64,000 bases of DNA from Mesostigma viride (GCA_009746045.1 RPFO01000022.1:5711204-5775203); one strand, 5' to 3'. Shown: positions 12,413 through 24,260, counted from the first letter of the stretch. Translations and numbers: made by a program. The notes: generated from the letters alone by a model not told the origin.

Positions 12413-13243
12413 TAGTTAATTAATATACTATTGATGTATCAAAGAGACAACTGTTAATGTATTTCCATGATGAAGTGCATGCCACATGTATGGGTGGAGA
12501 TAACCAAGTTGGAGTTCAACCTTACCTCAGCTCGTACTGTTATGGGGTATGAACTTGTAAGGAAATATTATATGATGTTGGCTGCTGTCACGTGTCACTG
12601 TGACACGTCGTCATCTGTGGTGTGACTGAGGTAATACTTGGCAATCATGTTCAGCATGCTCTATTTAAATTGCATTAAAAATTTCAGCTCTGTCTGAACT
12701 CATTTGCGCTACCTGTGGTGCATTATATATCCAAATTTTGCGCGAGAGTGACGCGTGACAGCAGAATCATGTAACTAGTTTGTGTTCAATCAAGGTGCAA
12801 CTTTGGAGCCAGCCTGCAGATGTTGCAAGTAAAGTGTTTGCTTACTTCCATGTTAATCTGAGCTCATTTGCACTGTTGGGTGCTTAATGATCCATAAAAT
12901 GCTCCAAATGACCGTATTTGTGACGGTTGACAGCATAATTTCTGGCCATCCCATCTCTATTACGGGTGCAACTTGGTACTTGAGCTGCATATGTTATATT
13001 TAATGTGTCTGCCCATTTCCAGGTCAAAACGACATTAATTGTGTTGTTTGTGGAATTAATTATGAATAAAACTGGCAATTTTGGCGTTTTTTATGCTTTT
13101 GGACGTCACCATTCTGTGAGCACCAAGTGGCCAACCAAGGTGTGACTTGGCACAGTAAATCTGGGTACCATGGAGAAGCCAGCCACCAATTAGTTTGACC
13201 ATCATCCGAATATTAGTGCAGCTAGGAGTCCTGAATAAGATGG
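12413..13243. other. No gene recognised
   Basis: AT-richer spacer between two LTR elements. It contains a partial inverted motif near 12585-12610 (CACGTGTCAC/GTGACACGT) and only short frames. Confidence 0.5.
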
Positions 13244-13456
13244 GTGTTTTTTGGCACTTTCAGACCGTTGTGGGATCCTAGCCCCGCAGTAGTGGACACT
13301 GCGGCGGAGGAAACTGCACCTGCAGCTGCCCGTGCAGTGGAGCTGCCAAGTGGATCACAGGCGAGAATCACCAACGTCTGTGAGCCGGCTGGGCTGCGCA
13401 ATGCAAGCCTGGACCGTGCAGCCAGAATCCTCTGGATGAAGGAACAAAAGGTTATC
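13244..13456 (+). pseudogene. 5' piece of gag-like gene split by copia insertion
   Basis: An open frame (AAARAVELPSGSQARITNV... to MKEQKVI) runs straight into the left end of the copia element at 13457. Reading resumes after the right-hand target duplication at 20603, where a gag-like gene with zinc knuckles continues. The copia element therefore landed inside an older gag-type gene. The N-terminal piece itself has no recognisable domain. Confidence 0.45.
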
Positions 13457-14142
13457 AGTTAACGCCAAGCGCATTGGCGTGATCCTGATTCGGCATATCT
13501 CTGCGATTCCAGCGGCACCGGAACGAGGTCATTCCGACAAGTATCAAGAAAGTTATGGCGTTCCGACTTCCCGGTCGCGTGCGAGCGCGAGCCGGCTGTT
13601 CTTCTAAGTCGGACGTGAATATTTGCCGACGACATATGGGGTCGACAGTAATTCCTGGGCTGACAGGAATCAGGTGCTGAACCTACGACGGTATTGTATT
13701 AATACGTCGTACGCAGGAAATAGGAACCTTAACCTGTGGTCTGTTGGTACCGCAGGCTTAGTCCTAGGTGCAGATGCAATAGTCACTGTGGACTGTGCTC
13801 TGTGGTCACTGTACTGTATGGCAGACCTACTGTATAGGAACTGGGCGCTGTACAGGTAGTGAATACTGTACCGGGAGTTTTATTACTGAGCAGGCCTCCT
13901 AGGCTGCTCAGGACTAGCAAGCACAGTGCACAAGTATATAAAGAATAGGCCAGTGCCAATTGGGCATCTCTTGCGAGCCCGCCTCATGTGTGTTGCCTTG
14001 ACTTGGCAAACTCGTGTACAAGCACTCACGTGCACGAGTGCTGTAAGCCTATAATTTTAACAAAGCTCCGTTTCCAACCATATTCACACATTGCTGCATT
14101 GCAACCATATCCTTATACATTGCGTTTATAAAAACGTTAACT
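13457..14142 (+). repeat. 5' LTR of copia-type element
   Basis: 686 bases, matching 19910-20602. It starts AGTTAACG and ends CGTTAACT. A TATATAAAG box lies near 13936-13944, a plausible element promoter. Confidence 0.85.
13935..13944 (+). promoter_or_regulatory. TATA-like box in LTR
   Basis: GTATATAAAG within the LTR, repeated in the right copy near 20395. It is a plausible core promoter for the element transcript. Confidence 0.5.
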
Positions 14143-14235
14143 CAAATTACAAGCAGTCTCGACGGAACGGCCAGGAGGGTCGTTGCTGTTTGCTGCGTGC
14201 AGCGTTGACGATGCGAGAAGCTCGTCAGGTGTCGA

Positions 14236-15159
14236 ATGGTGCAGGAAGAACAACGGCAGCAGAATTTCCGGTTTCCTCGGCAGTCTGCTGGTGGTTCCAT
14301 TTCGCCTGAATTGCGTCGTGTGGTTCGAGATTTATCTTTATTGCTTGCAGATCGTCCACCTGTTAATCGCAGCTTTGTGCAATTCGTCGACGACCAGGTC
14401 GAGGATTGGGAGCGCATTCTGCAGCACGTCCGAACCATCGTCATTCCGGAGCACCGGAGCGTCGACGACATCGAGCAAGAGCTACACGGTTTGGTCGGGA
14501 TCCAGACTGTGATTACAGCCTTAGCTGAGCGGGTGCGTGCCGAGTTAGCGGCCAGGCGAGGAGAAGCTGCGGAGCCAGCTGGTGCAGTGCGACACGAGTT
14601 CGTGCAGGCAGCAGCGGGTGTGGGTGTACAACGTACGTTCGCAGGCGTAATCGGCGACGAGGGTGTTGCAGCGGGACCAGTTCGGCGTGAGCGACGCGGG
14701 GCGGAGCGCTACAGGCGGCTGGCAGAGGTCAAGGCGGCTGCGGAAGCCATCACCGGAGGTCAGCGTGCGGCACGAGTCGGCAGGATTTCGGAGCGAGGAA
14801 GGGTTCCTTTTCAGGAACTGCCCCAACCTCTTCGCGTTCGTGTGACGCGTTGGGAAGAGTTCGCCCCTCTTGGTTACGACAGTGACCTTGAGGTGGGAGC
14901 TGTGGGGGTCGCTGGTCTAGGCGACGAGGAGCTTGGCGACCGCGAGGTGCCAAGATACAATCCGCGGGGTGTTAACGACGGGTTGTCACCTGTCTACTAC
15001 ACTAACGGTGACGACGCTGTCATCGCGGGCAGACAGCGGGCCGACGACGGCGCAGCGGGTAGCAGGGTGCCAGAGCTTATCGTTGTGAGCGACAGCGACA
15101 GTGACAGCGACAAAGAGAACCAGGAAGCGCCCGTGGGTGACCGTGGTGGTCTTGACTGA
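14236..15159 (+). CDS. Extra ORF1 of copia-type element (307 aa)
   Basis: An ATG-initiated, uninterrupted 307-codon frame directly after the 5' LTR and ahead of gag. Helical segments (PELRRVVRDLSLLLADRP, VDDIEQELHGLVG) are followed by an Ala/Arg-rich middle. The C-terminus is acidic, with a Ser-Asp repeat (SDSDSDSDKENQE). I recognise no family. Position suggests an accessory Gag-like or RNA-binding protein. Standard copia elements have no separate ORF here. Confidence 0.65.
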   Translation: MVQEEQRQQNFRFPRQSAGGSISPELRRVVRDLSLLLADRPPVNRSFVQFVDDQVEDWERILQHVRTIVIPEHRSVDDIEQELHGLVGIQTVITALAERVRAELAARRGEAAEPAGAVRHEFVQAAAGVGVQRTFAGVIGDEGVAAGPVRRERRGAERYRRLAEVKAAAEAITGGQRAARVGRISERGRVPFQELPQPLRVRVTRWEEFAPLGYDSDLEVGAVGVAGLGDEELGDREVPRYNPRGVNDGLSPVYYTNGDDAVIAGRQRADDGAAGSRVPELIVVSDSDSDSDKENQEAPVGDRGGLD

Positions 15160-15261
15160 GTGGTAACACTTGTCAATTTCCTTTCTTGTTCAGTAGCTTA
15201 TATTGCTTTAATTGCTGCTTGGCCACTTGGCTGGCTGTAGCAGATCTGAACAGAGGCCATC

Positions 15262-16447
15262 ATGAGTGAGGGCGCTATTGACCAACGAGGGCGCGGTATG
15301 GGCTTTGAGCGGCGCGGCGCTGGGATGGATGGACGCGATGGACGCGATGGACGCGATGGACGCGGTGACGGCCAGGCGCTGGGAGACCAGGCTGCGCTGG
15401 CAGATGATCAGAGCCAAGGATCTCAGGGCGGTCAGAACGCGCCAGCTGCAGATCAAGCAGCACCTAGGCGGCCGACCGTGGCTGAGGGGTACGCGGTGCT
15501 AAGCCAGTTTCAGTCCATCAAGGACAATTGGCAGCCCCGGGACGCTGAGAGGATGTTAGAGGACATGAACTTGTACACGGACATCTACACCGGTGACAAG
15601 CTTCGCATCCTGGCGTCTAGTGCCTACATAAGACAGTCGGCGAGGCGGCTGTTCAAGTTTGTCCGGGAGCGACACACGGCAGGGGACACCTGGGCGGCGT
15701 TTATGACGCGGCTCAGGGTGTTCCTGAGTGACAAGAGGACCATAGATGATTCTCACCTGAAGCAAGAGTACCTGGACTACAAGCCCATCAAGGGGCAGCT
15801 AGTGGTCCACGCCTTTGAAGACTTTGTCAATTAAGCTGAGGGAGGACGCCATGGCCAAAGGATTCTTCGTTGCAGATCGGATGGCCATGGGCGACTTTCT
15901 CAAGTCGCTGCAGCTGGATCCTCAGGTCACGATGGACAATGTGACCATCCACATGCGCCAAGTCCATGGCTGGGCTGCGATGACAGACCAGCTGTATGAG
16001 TGTTTCAGCGGCAAGTATGTAGGTGGTAAGCGCCCACGTCAAGGGGACGAGGAGGCAGCTGAACCTGCGGTTAAGTCCATGAGGGGATCGGGCCACGGGG
16101 GCCCAGCGTCCTCGAGGGGGCCTGAGACCTCTTCTAGGGGTCGAGGAAGGTCCAGGAGGGGGCGTGGCAGAATGGCTGGACGGGGGACACCGCCGAAGTC
16201 GGGGCATCCACAGTCCCAGTTTGACTTCAAGAGGGTGGGTGGTCCTCCCAAGGCTGGGCCCAGCAGTGGGACCTCACGGGACATCAGTCAGGTGGAATGT
16301 TATTTCTGCCAAGGGAAGGGTCACTTCAGGAATGAGTGTCCCTCGTACCTGAGGCAGGAAGGTCAGAGCAAGCCAGCTCAGGGTGGCAGCAAGGAGAAGG
16401 CTGGTCCATCCCAGGATAAGGGCAAGGGCAAGGCTGCTGATCATTGA
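15262..16447 (+). CDS. Copia-type Gag with CCHC zinc knuckle (one frame break)
   Basis: Starts at ATG 15262. A Gly/Asp-rich N-terminus with a short DGR repeat leads into a UBN2-like Gag domain (FQSIKDNWQPRDAERMLE, IRQSARRLFKFVRERHTAGD). The first frame stops near 15834. The coding sense continues in the frame of 15815 (LREDAMAKGFFVADRMAMGD) through an RG-rich region to CYFCQGKGHFRNEC and a Lys/Gly-rich tail ending at 16447. Gag forms the particle and binds element RNA through the CCHC knuckle. Confidence 0.75.
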
Positions 16448-16480
16448 CTTGAGCCTGCACACATCCCTGAACCCTGGAGG

Positions 16481-19456
16481 GTGCCCCCAGGGGTGTGTAA
16501 TGTAGCTGCTAGTGACAGCAGTGAGGGGCAGCCCCATGCTCTAGTGACAGAGCCTATTGGACACGATGGGGCAAGCTTGGTTACCACAGAGAGTATGCCA
16601 GCTGTAGCTGCAGTGGTTACTCGCCAACGTGCCCGCCATGGCGGTGCTGAGCCTGAGGTAGGACCTGGTGCTGTGGACCCAGGTGGATCTCAGAAGCATT
16701 CTGACCGTGCAGGACTGGCACAGGATGGTCAGGATGAGGATAGGGCTGGAGACAGTCTGACAGGCACGACCCTGGTGCCTCCTGTACATAAGGGATCTGT
16801 ACATACCTTGAGTGCTAATAATGACAATAAAAGATTTTCTCTCTTGTATGACATTGCCTCAAGGTTGCATACCATGTTTGGCCATGCAGCTCAGTCTTTG
16901 CAAGTTGCTAGACGGCTGGGAGGAAGTGAGTTGTACTCCATCTGCCAACAGGTTGCTCAAGCTTGCAAGTGCAGGCTAGTTGCTAGAAAGCCCAAGCAGT
17001 CTCATGCCAGGTCTCCTATTTTGCAGCCAGGCCATGTGCAGGTAGATATTCAGAGAATCAGGGGGTTGAAGCTGCTGGTGGCAGTGGACAGATATACCAA
17101 GTACAAGACCCTAGAGATCCTGCCTGACATGGAGAAGCCTACATTAATTGCTGCTCTGAAGTTGACAAGGAGCAGGTACCCTGGGTTGGAGTTGTTGCAG
17201 TGTGACATTCAGTTTGAGTGCTGTGAGAATCTGCCAGAGTTTCCAGAGTTGCTGATTACACCCAGGGAGAGCCACGGCCAGCATGGTGGATGGGCAAGCA
17301 GGCGGACAGGCTGCACCTCCGGAACGGCCCGACACCAGGCCTAGGGGTGTGCGTCTATCAGATATTGTACAGGCTTTGCAAAGAGCCAAGAAGGAGCCTA
17401 AGGTGTCCAAGCTTGTCCAGTTGGATGAACCTGAGGTAGCTGCCATGGAGATAGATACCAATGCACAGGTTTCTGTCATGGGACCTCAGCATACAGGAGA
17501 ACTGCTGGTCGGTGAACCAAGTTGCCCCTGGGTGTCTGATTTCAGTGCATGGTAGGACGCATCTAAGGGTGTTGGGAGAGGTTACTGCCCCTGTCATGGG
17601 TGTGGATGTGACCTTCCTTGTCCTAGAGGACTATGATGGCCCTGTGATTTTGGGTCAGAATTTTCTGGGCAATCCTGGGATTTCTATCAGAGCTACAGCT
17701 CTGAGAAGAGATGGCTGGGGGATGATTCCCCTAGAAAATTTCAGGACAACATTTCCAGTCAGGTGCAGGGCCAAGCCGCTCAAGGGTGTAAAATGGGATG
17801 AAGGGGAGGTGCCCCCAGCAGCCAGTTTGGTGATTCCAGCTGTGTTGCACCCCAGCAGTATTGGCATAGCTCACAGGAGCCTTGCTGCACACTCTCCTTT
17901 GACATATGACCAGCTAGTCCAAGAGATGAGCTCGCCTACTTTGTTTGAGGCTTGGAAGCTCGCCTTCTCCAAGGCATTGGAGGAGTGGTTGCAGTTTGAG
18001 TGTGCTGCACCAACAGACAGACGTCCCCCAGCATCAAGGAAGCTTGCTTTGAGATTTGTGCTGAAGAGGAAGGTTGTGGATGAGGTATATCAGTGCCCCA
18101 TGTCAGGCCTGTCCTGAATGAGTATCACGGCACGGGGAGTCTGCCAGGAGAGGAGCTGTACACGCCAGGGATGTTACACGACACATGGAGAATTTTGCTA
18201 TGTCTCTACGTGGGGTTGCTGAACAGGGGAGCAGCTATGTCATCAGTGCTGCTGGACTTCAAGAGGGCATTTTTAAAATCTGATCCAGAAGTGGCCAGGA
18301 GGGTGTGGAAGCAGCCTATGCGCCTTACTGTGTTGAGGTGGCTGCTATCTGGAAGCTGGAGCTGCATCAACATTTCCTGGTTATTCTGAAGGGCCTGGAA
18401 GGACTCAGGTCGAGCCCAATCATCTGGAGACTCACGCTGCAGGAAGCTCTGATCAGTGAGTGTGGCTTGAGAGTGTCTTCAGTTGATCCCTGTTTGTTGC
18501 TGGCCCAATGGGAGGGTCTGCCAGTGTATGCTAGTTTGCATGGAGATGATCTGCATTTGCTAGCCCCCACGACCTGGCTGAAGAAGTTTATTCCTGTCAT
18601 CAGTGGCAAGTTTTCACTGGGCAAGGAGCTGTGGCAGGAGCCCAACAAGCCTGTAGTGTTCTGTGGAATGCAGGCTACCCTGTTCAGGAGGAATGGGGAG
18701 TGGAGTATCAGGCTTCAGGCTGGAGGAGATTATAAACAGACCATTGTGAAGGCCTTGCCAGAGAAGATCACCCAGGCTGCAGGACCTGAGTTGAAGCGCA
18801 TGTGGGCCTGGTTTGCCAGCATCTGTGGTCCGTCTTTGATGGTCCATAGCAGAATGCCTGATGAAGTGCTTGAGGATGAGAAGCCTCGAGTCATAGCCCG
18901 ATTGGTGGAGAGTACCCCTGATCTGATTTTGTCTGGGATTGACTTTGCCCAGCCTATCACCTTGGAGATCTTTGTTGACAGTTCCATGGATGCTCGCCAG
19001 GTTACCAAGGTCAGGGGGAGATCTGCTGCTCTGTTTGCTTTTTATCAGAGCAGGGCAAGTTTGTTCAGCTGGTACAGCAGACTGCAGAAGAGGGTCTGTA
19101 TCAGTTCAGATGTGGCAGAATGCAGGGCCATATGCGAGGGGATCCAGTCCAGCTTGTACATAAAGGAGTTAATGCTGGAGCTGGCTTCAGTTACACCTTG
19201 GACCTTGCAGATGGAGACGTTGTTGCTAACAGACAGCATGGGTATGGTCCAGTTTGTTCACAAGTAGCTGGCCAGAAGCCGGGACCTGGATTATTTGTTG
19301 CTGAAGGAGTTGGCCAGTTTGGTTGACTTGAAGCATATCCCTGGCGAGGAGAACCCTGCTGATGCATTGACCAAGCTGCCACACAAGGCCCCAGCCCAGT
19401 ACAATGTACTGAGGAAGCTCATGAATGCTGACTGTCAAGTCGGTCTATCTGTCTAA
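16481..19456 (+). pseudogene. Copia-type pol: integrase-, protease-like, RT and RNase H regions, broken
   Basis: Coding sense passes through several frames. Integrase-like part about 16830-17260: LHTMFGH, then CKCRLVARK, then VQVDIQRIRGLKLLVAVDRY, where the first catalytic Asp would sit. Protease-like part about 17400-17730: EIDTNAQVSVM (a D-T-G-like site with G replaced by N) and VILGQNFLG. RT about 17930-18850: LFEAWKLAFSKALEEW, LLDFKRAFLKSD and HGDDLHLLA with the Asp pair kept. RNase H about 18950-19456: EIFVDSSMDAR, LLTDSMGMVQF and ENPADALTKLPH. A TAG at 19265-19267 interrupts RNase H. RT at the 3' end marks copia. The protease-like part lying after integrase is unusual. Confidence 0.75.
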
Positions 19457-19909
19457 AAGCTGAGAGCTGGGTGCTTAAGTCTCTGGATATCAGGCTGGGA
19501 GCTTGATTGTACATAATCCTGAGCACACCTTGAGGGGTGAGACATGTCTCTGGTGTGGGAATGTCTGACATTGTCTCTGATGGAGAGATGTCTATCTGGG
19601 GTTTTCATCTCAGTCTGAGGTTTCCCCAGATCTGTGGTTTGTGGGCGGGGTTCGATTCCCTGGTGCCGTCTTAAGGCGGAGTTTCACGGACTGGCTGACC
19701 CATCCACCATGCTGGTGAGGTGCATGGCGACAGGTCCCCTGATTTTCCACGGTTGGAATGAGTATAGGAGCTTGTGTTTTGCATGTGCTTCGCGTAGATG
19801 TTGTGTCTGGTTCGATAAGGGGCAGCAGACCGGCGCCGACTCCCGTCTGGGGGTCAGCAATGTTTTCTGATGAGCTGTTGTGGGTGATCTGTGGGGTTTC
19901 GCCTAAGGT
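19457..19909 (+). other. Untranslated 3' region of copia-type element
   Basis: Between the end of RNase H and the right LTR. No frame with recognisable content, and no convincing purine tract directly before 19910. Confidence 0.5.
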
Positions 19910-20602
19910 AGTTAACGCCAAGCGCATTGGCGTGATCCTGATTCGGCATATCTCTGCGATTCCAGCGGCACCGGAACGAGGTCATTCCGACAAGTATCAA
20001 GAAAGTTATGGCGTTCCGACTTCCCGGTCGCGTGCGAGCGCGAGCCGGCTGTTCTTCTAAGTCGGACGTGAATATTTGCCGACGACATATGGACAATGGG
20101 GTCGACAGTAATTCCTGGGCTGACAGGAATTAGGTGCTGAACCTACGACGGTATTGTATTAATACGTCGTACGCAGGAAATAGGAACCTTAACCTGTGGT
20201 CTGTTGGTACCGCAGGCTTAGTCCTAGGTGCAGATGCAATAGTCACTGTGGACTGTGCTCTGTGGTCACTGTACTGTATGGCAGGCCTACTGTATAGGAA
20301 CTGGGCGCTGTACAGGTAGTGAATACTGTACCGGGAGTGTTATTACTGAGCAGGCCTCCTAGGCTGCTCAGGACTAGCAAGCACAGTGCACAAGTATATA
20401 AAGAATAGGCCAGTGCCCATTGGGCATCTCTTGCGAGCCCGCCTCACGTGTGTTGCCTTGACTTGGCAAACTCGTGTACAAGCACTCACGTGCACGAGTG
20501 CTGTAAGCCTATAATTTTAACAAAGCTCCGTTTCCAACCATATTCACACATTGCTGCATTGCAACCATATCCTTATACATTGCGTTTATAAAAACGTTAA
20601 CT
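19910..20602 (+). repeat. 3' LTR of copia-type element
   Basis: 693 bases; it matches 13457-14142 apart from a short insertion after GACGACATATGG. It is followed directly by the duplicated target TTATC. Confidence 0.85.
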
Positions 20603-21438
20603 TTATCGAGAAGCGAATTCCTTCTCCGATTCAGGCGGCAGCCTCCTGAGCCATCAGAGAAGGTGAAAGAACAGTTTATTTTGAACCTGCGCAAGTGTCA
20701 CAGTGATGTCCAAGACATGGTCGCCAAGCCTATCGAATTGCTGAGGCGCAATCGGCTGGCCACCGAGGGTTACAATTGGTCGTATCCAACCTGATCGAGA
20801 TAGCCTACAAGGAGGACCGGAGCTGGGAAGAATTCATGGCTAGTCTTGAGAAGAATCTCCTGAAGACGGGGCTCATGCGCCTCGTCGCAGATGCAATAAG
20901 TATCCTAAAGTTTGATCTGAATCGGAAGGCAGACATCAGCCAGGCAACGCTCGACTACGAGCAAAAACTGGCGTTGTCGTCATGCTCGCCAGGTGACGCC
21001 TTCTCGGTGGTAATGTTTCTAGCAAAGGGCATCATGTCTGGTAGCCTGTCTGAGTCCGCCCTTCAGGGCATGTCGGGAACACTGACTGTCGACAAGCTAG
21101 CAATTAGGGCAGAGGCTTTCCAGATTATTCGCAATTCTGTTGCTGTGCCGGCTGCCGCCAAGGCATTGGTGGCAGCGGGCATTTCTGACCCTCTTTCCTC
21201 TGCTGCAGCGCCCATTGCAAGAATTCATGGTGCAGGTGAAGAGAAGTGTGGCCGATGCCAGGGCACCGGGCATGTGTGGTCGGATTGCCCAGCCAACACG
21301 AAGGCTGGTCTGAATGTGCGGCTGTGCGGCGCCTGCCACCAGCCAGGGCACTTCGCCAAGGACTGTGCACAAGCACATACGCGGTCCGCAGGGCAAGCGG
21401 GGATCCACCAAGTTTTGCACAAATCCACGACCCTATAG
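20603..21438 (+). pseudogene. 3' part of gag-like gene with two zinc knuckles
   Basis: The continuation of the gene broken at 13456. One frame gives KVKEQFILNLRKCHSDV up to about 20770. After a one-base frame change the coding resumes as VVSNLIEIAYKEDRSWEEF and runs to 21438. Two knuckles lie near the C-terminus, CGRCQGTGHVWSDC and CGACHQPGHFAKDC. Two tandem CCHC/CCHH-type knuckles after a helical domain indicate retroelement Gag. No pol follows, and tandem AT-rich repeats begin at once. Confidence 0.6.
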
Positions 21439-21439
21439 A

Positions 21440-21840
21440 TATTTGTGCAAAAATGAGATGATGGTTTTCTTGCTACTTTTGATGGCATTGAGTAAAAGAG
21501 ACACCCAAGTAGTGCTCACAAAAGTGGGGAAAAAATCATCTTGACATACTTCTCAACCGTTTTTGTGCTAAAAATAGCGATAAAACGCTATCGATTTTGG
21601 TCGTATTCTCAACCGGGATGTTGGATTTCTTGCTACGTTTGATGGCAATGAGTGGGAACGACATCCAATTAGTTAGCACAAATAGGGGGGGGAAATCATG
21701 TTGACATAATTCTCAAGCTTTTTTGTGCTAAAAATAGCGATGACATGGCTTAAAGTGCGATTTGGTCGTATTCTCGACCTAGATGTCACGTTTCTTGCTG
21801 TTTTTCATGGCATTGAGTGGAAACGACATCCAAGTACATT
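21440..21840. repeat. Diverged tandem repeat, unit about 160 bases
   Basis: Two full and one partial unit share TTTCTTGCTACNTTTGATGGCA, then GACATCCAA, a poly-G/A patch, TTGACATA and TGTGCTAAAAATAGCGAT. The copies are clearly diverged. No coding is seen. Confidence 0.75.
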
Positions 21841-22107
21841 AACCAGGTAGACACCTCACGTGGCCCTCCCGCGGGACTGCAACAAGCTCAGCCTGGCCGG
21901 CACCTCCTGACGTGGGCCGGGCCCCGTGATGTTAGACGCCGCAAGGCCCGCACATTCAAAGAACAGCTAGTAGATGACATGGGGAGCCTAGGCCTCTCCA
22001 TGATTTGGAAGAAGTCAGAAGATGATGGACAAGGCCAAGTGGGCCCAGGTCATAGAGGACAAGGTGCTCGCGAGAGGCACGCCAGACAGCTCCCCTAGGG
22101 TAGCGTG

Positions 22108-22420
22108 ATGTTGTTTAGATAGATGTTGTAGTAAGTGATGTTGTTTAGATAGATGTTGTAGCGGGTAGCTGATGTAGATAGATTAGACCGGTAGGACTGT
22201 TTGCACCCATCCATGCATCCATCCATCCATCCCGATAGGGGTTAATGCTCCGTGACTCCCCAACGGGAGCACGAGTCTAATTAATGATATTATAATTAAT
22301 CATGGAGCATTAATCAATTAGTTATTCTGATTTGGCATTGATTGGATTAGTTAATTGATTTGATTGAATTGATTGGATTAGTTAATTGATCTAACATAAC
22401 TCCGTTGGGAGTACATGTAG
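22108..22420. repeat. Short tandem repeats and AT-rich spacer
   Basis: A duplicated GTTGTTTAGATAGATGTTGTA (22108-22160), a CATC microsatellite near 22207-22232, and GATTGATTGG / GTTAATTGAT repeats to about 22390. No gene seen. Confidence 0.7.
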
Positions 22421-22425
22421 CACAT

Positions 22426-23766
22426 CCGGGTTGGAAAATACGTGTGCGGGGTATAATACGTGGACTTAAAATACGCGTATTATACGTGGGGGGTATAAAA
22501 TACGCGGTGGTAAAATGCGCGACAGTTTTTGTGGTCCAATTGTCAGTCACCCAATTAGCACGCTCCTTGATGATGGTCATGCAGTTATTACAACTGAACT
22601 TTGGTGTATATGCTTATTTATTAACATCTTCCATTCATGCCCTGCAATCCTATCTGATTATGATTCGTTAAATGCAGGGGGGAGCATGCTGCAACGGGAA
22701 TTGTAAGGAATCAATTAATTAATTAATTGTAAGGAAAGCCATCCACTCTATAATGCATGAGAGGACATAAGACACAACTACGGACCATGCTCTCAAGGTC
22801 GCCACCCAACAACTGCCGAGAAGGAGGGGTGACGTGCCCTCCTCTGTACTGGATCATGCCGGCCACCATCTGCTTGAAAGAGGCGCTCTCAGCCGCATTG
22901 AAGGCAATGCCGTTCTCGATAAAAAATTCAGCAGCCAGCAGCTGGACACCTTTCGATCTCGTCGACGGGAACCAGCCATTTGGTGATGCTCAGCTGGCCT
23001 TTGCTGGGAACCGACGACAAGTCAGCCGGCGCAGCCCCTCCCATCTCCGCCATTGCCCTGTTCAAATTGTGCTGCTTCTTGGCGTCTGACTGCTGCGACT
23101 TGTTGTTATACATCCTGAGAAACCTGCTTCGGATATTCGGTGGAATTTTGTCGCAGGGTAACATCCCTTCCCCTGCGATTCCGGCTAAGTGTGCACGGAC
23201 TCGGAATACGCTGATTGCCCCCGCCCCGTATGAGAACTTCTTGTTGCAAAATGAGCAGAACTTATTCGACACAAACTGCGTTTTGTTACTAACAGCATCT
23301 GTGACTGCTTCTTTCTTCTCGAGAACGAAATCCCATTCAGGCCCTTTCTTCTTCATGGCTGCAAATCGAAAATGGCTGCACACTGTCGCACAGTCGCACT
23401 GGCCTCGTCGTCGCTATATTGCATTACACCGTCAGTAGCACAGCTGGCATTTGCTGGCACACTGTTATTATGCGTTATGTACCTAGTCCTAGCTGTCTCC
23501 TACCGGCCAAACATTTTGCAAGGCTTGCGCTTTATGAAAAGAACTGTACGCATCTACTTCTAGTAGTAAAAATCTCAAATGTGCAGTGAGCGCGCCGCGC
23601 CCAGAACCTGGGCACCGCGCCAGTGCCCGCTGCCCGCTGGTACCCCCGAAAAATTCTAAGTCCAAACCGCGTGGTCAGACGTAAAATACGCGTAAAATAC
23701 GTCGAGGCCCATAATATGCTTTATCCCGCATTTTATCGCAAAAGTGCGGCGTACAGACCAACCCGG
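22426..23766 (-). mobile_element. Non-autonomous hAT transposon derivative
   Basis: Ends are CCGGGTTGG and CCAACCCGG, with further inverted similarity inward (TAAAATACGCG-like motifs on both sides). They are flanked by the exact 8-bp duplication TAGCACAT (22418-22425 and 23767-23774), the hAT signature length. Only the first part of a transposase remains, on the minus strand. Confidence 0.88.
22790..23383 (-). pseudogene. Truncated hAT transposase: BED zinc finger and start of catalytic region
   Basis: The frame 23383-22928 holds a BED-type finger (FCSFCNKKFSYGAGAISVFRVRAHL). It continues through RMYNNKSQQSDAKKQ and a Ser/Pro-containing linker. After a frame change near 22930, coding sense continues as FFIENGIAFNAAESASF and MVAGMIQYRGG, the hAT segment that normally precedes the DDE/RNase H core. 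The core and the dimerisation region are absent. The protein would bind DNA but not cut it. Confidence 0.65.
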
Positions 23767-24260
23767 TAGCACATATCCCTGAGAAGGGGCATATGGCTTA
23801 CATTCTGGCTGGGCTACTTCCTGCAAGAAGGGTAGGGTGTATAAACTACACCTGCTCTAGGTGCACCAATTAGTGCAGCCTGCAGGTCACCATGATGTAC
23901 TGTATATCAGAGCTCAAAGGCCAGGTGGCATGGGTTGCAAGATTATTATGGCTAGGCAATGGCTAGGGTGCATGGTCTCTCAGCAGAGAGCAACTCTCTG
24001 CATATGGGCAAAACATGGCTCACAGCTAGGCATCAGCTGGTGTGGGGCTCATCATAGGCACACATGTACATGGCAAATGATGCTAATTCATCATCTGGTA
24101 TGGGGCCCATGATAGGCGTACATATGTTAAAAATATAAGTACTTACAGCAGAGTGAAAGCACTCAAACCAAAGCAAACGCCCAGCTATAAACCTATATAC
24201 AGAGCCATGTCAAAGCTCTATACTACGATAAGACCAATGGAAACGCCTAACGGGAGGAAC

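Larger units (their letters stand above)
13457..20602 (+). mobile_element. Ty1/copia-type LTR retrotransposon with AG...CT LTR ends
   Basis: LTRs at 13457-14142 and 19910-20602 are near identical; the right one has about seven extra bases. A 5-bp duplication TTATC flanks them (13452-13456 and 20603-20607). The LTRs begin AGTTAACG and end CGTTAACT, a perfect 8-bp terminal inverted repeat in place of the usual TG...CA. The inside encodes an extra ORF, a Gag with a CCHC knuckle, an integrase-like region, an aspartic-protease-like region, and copia-type RT and RNase H. Several frame breaks and an in-frame TAG at 19265-19267 suggest it is inactive, unless some are sequence errors. No clear purine tract precedes the right LTR. 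Confidence 0.88.
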
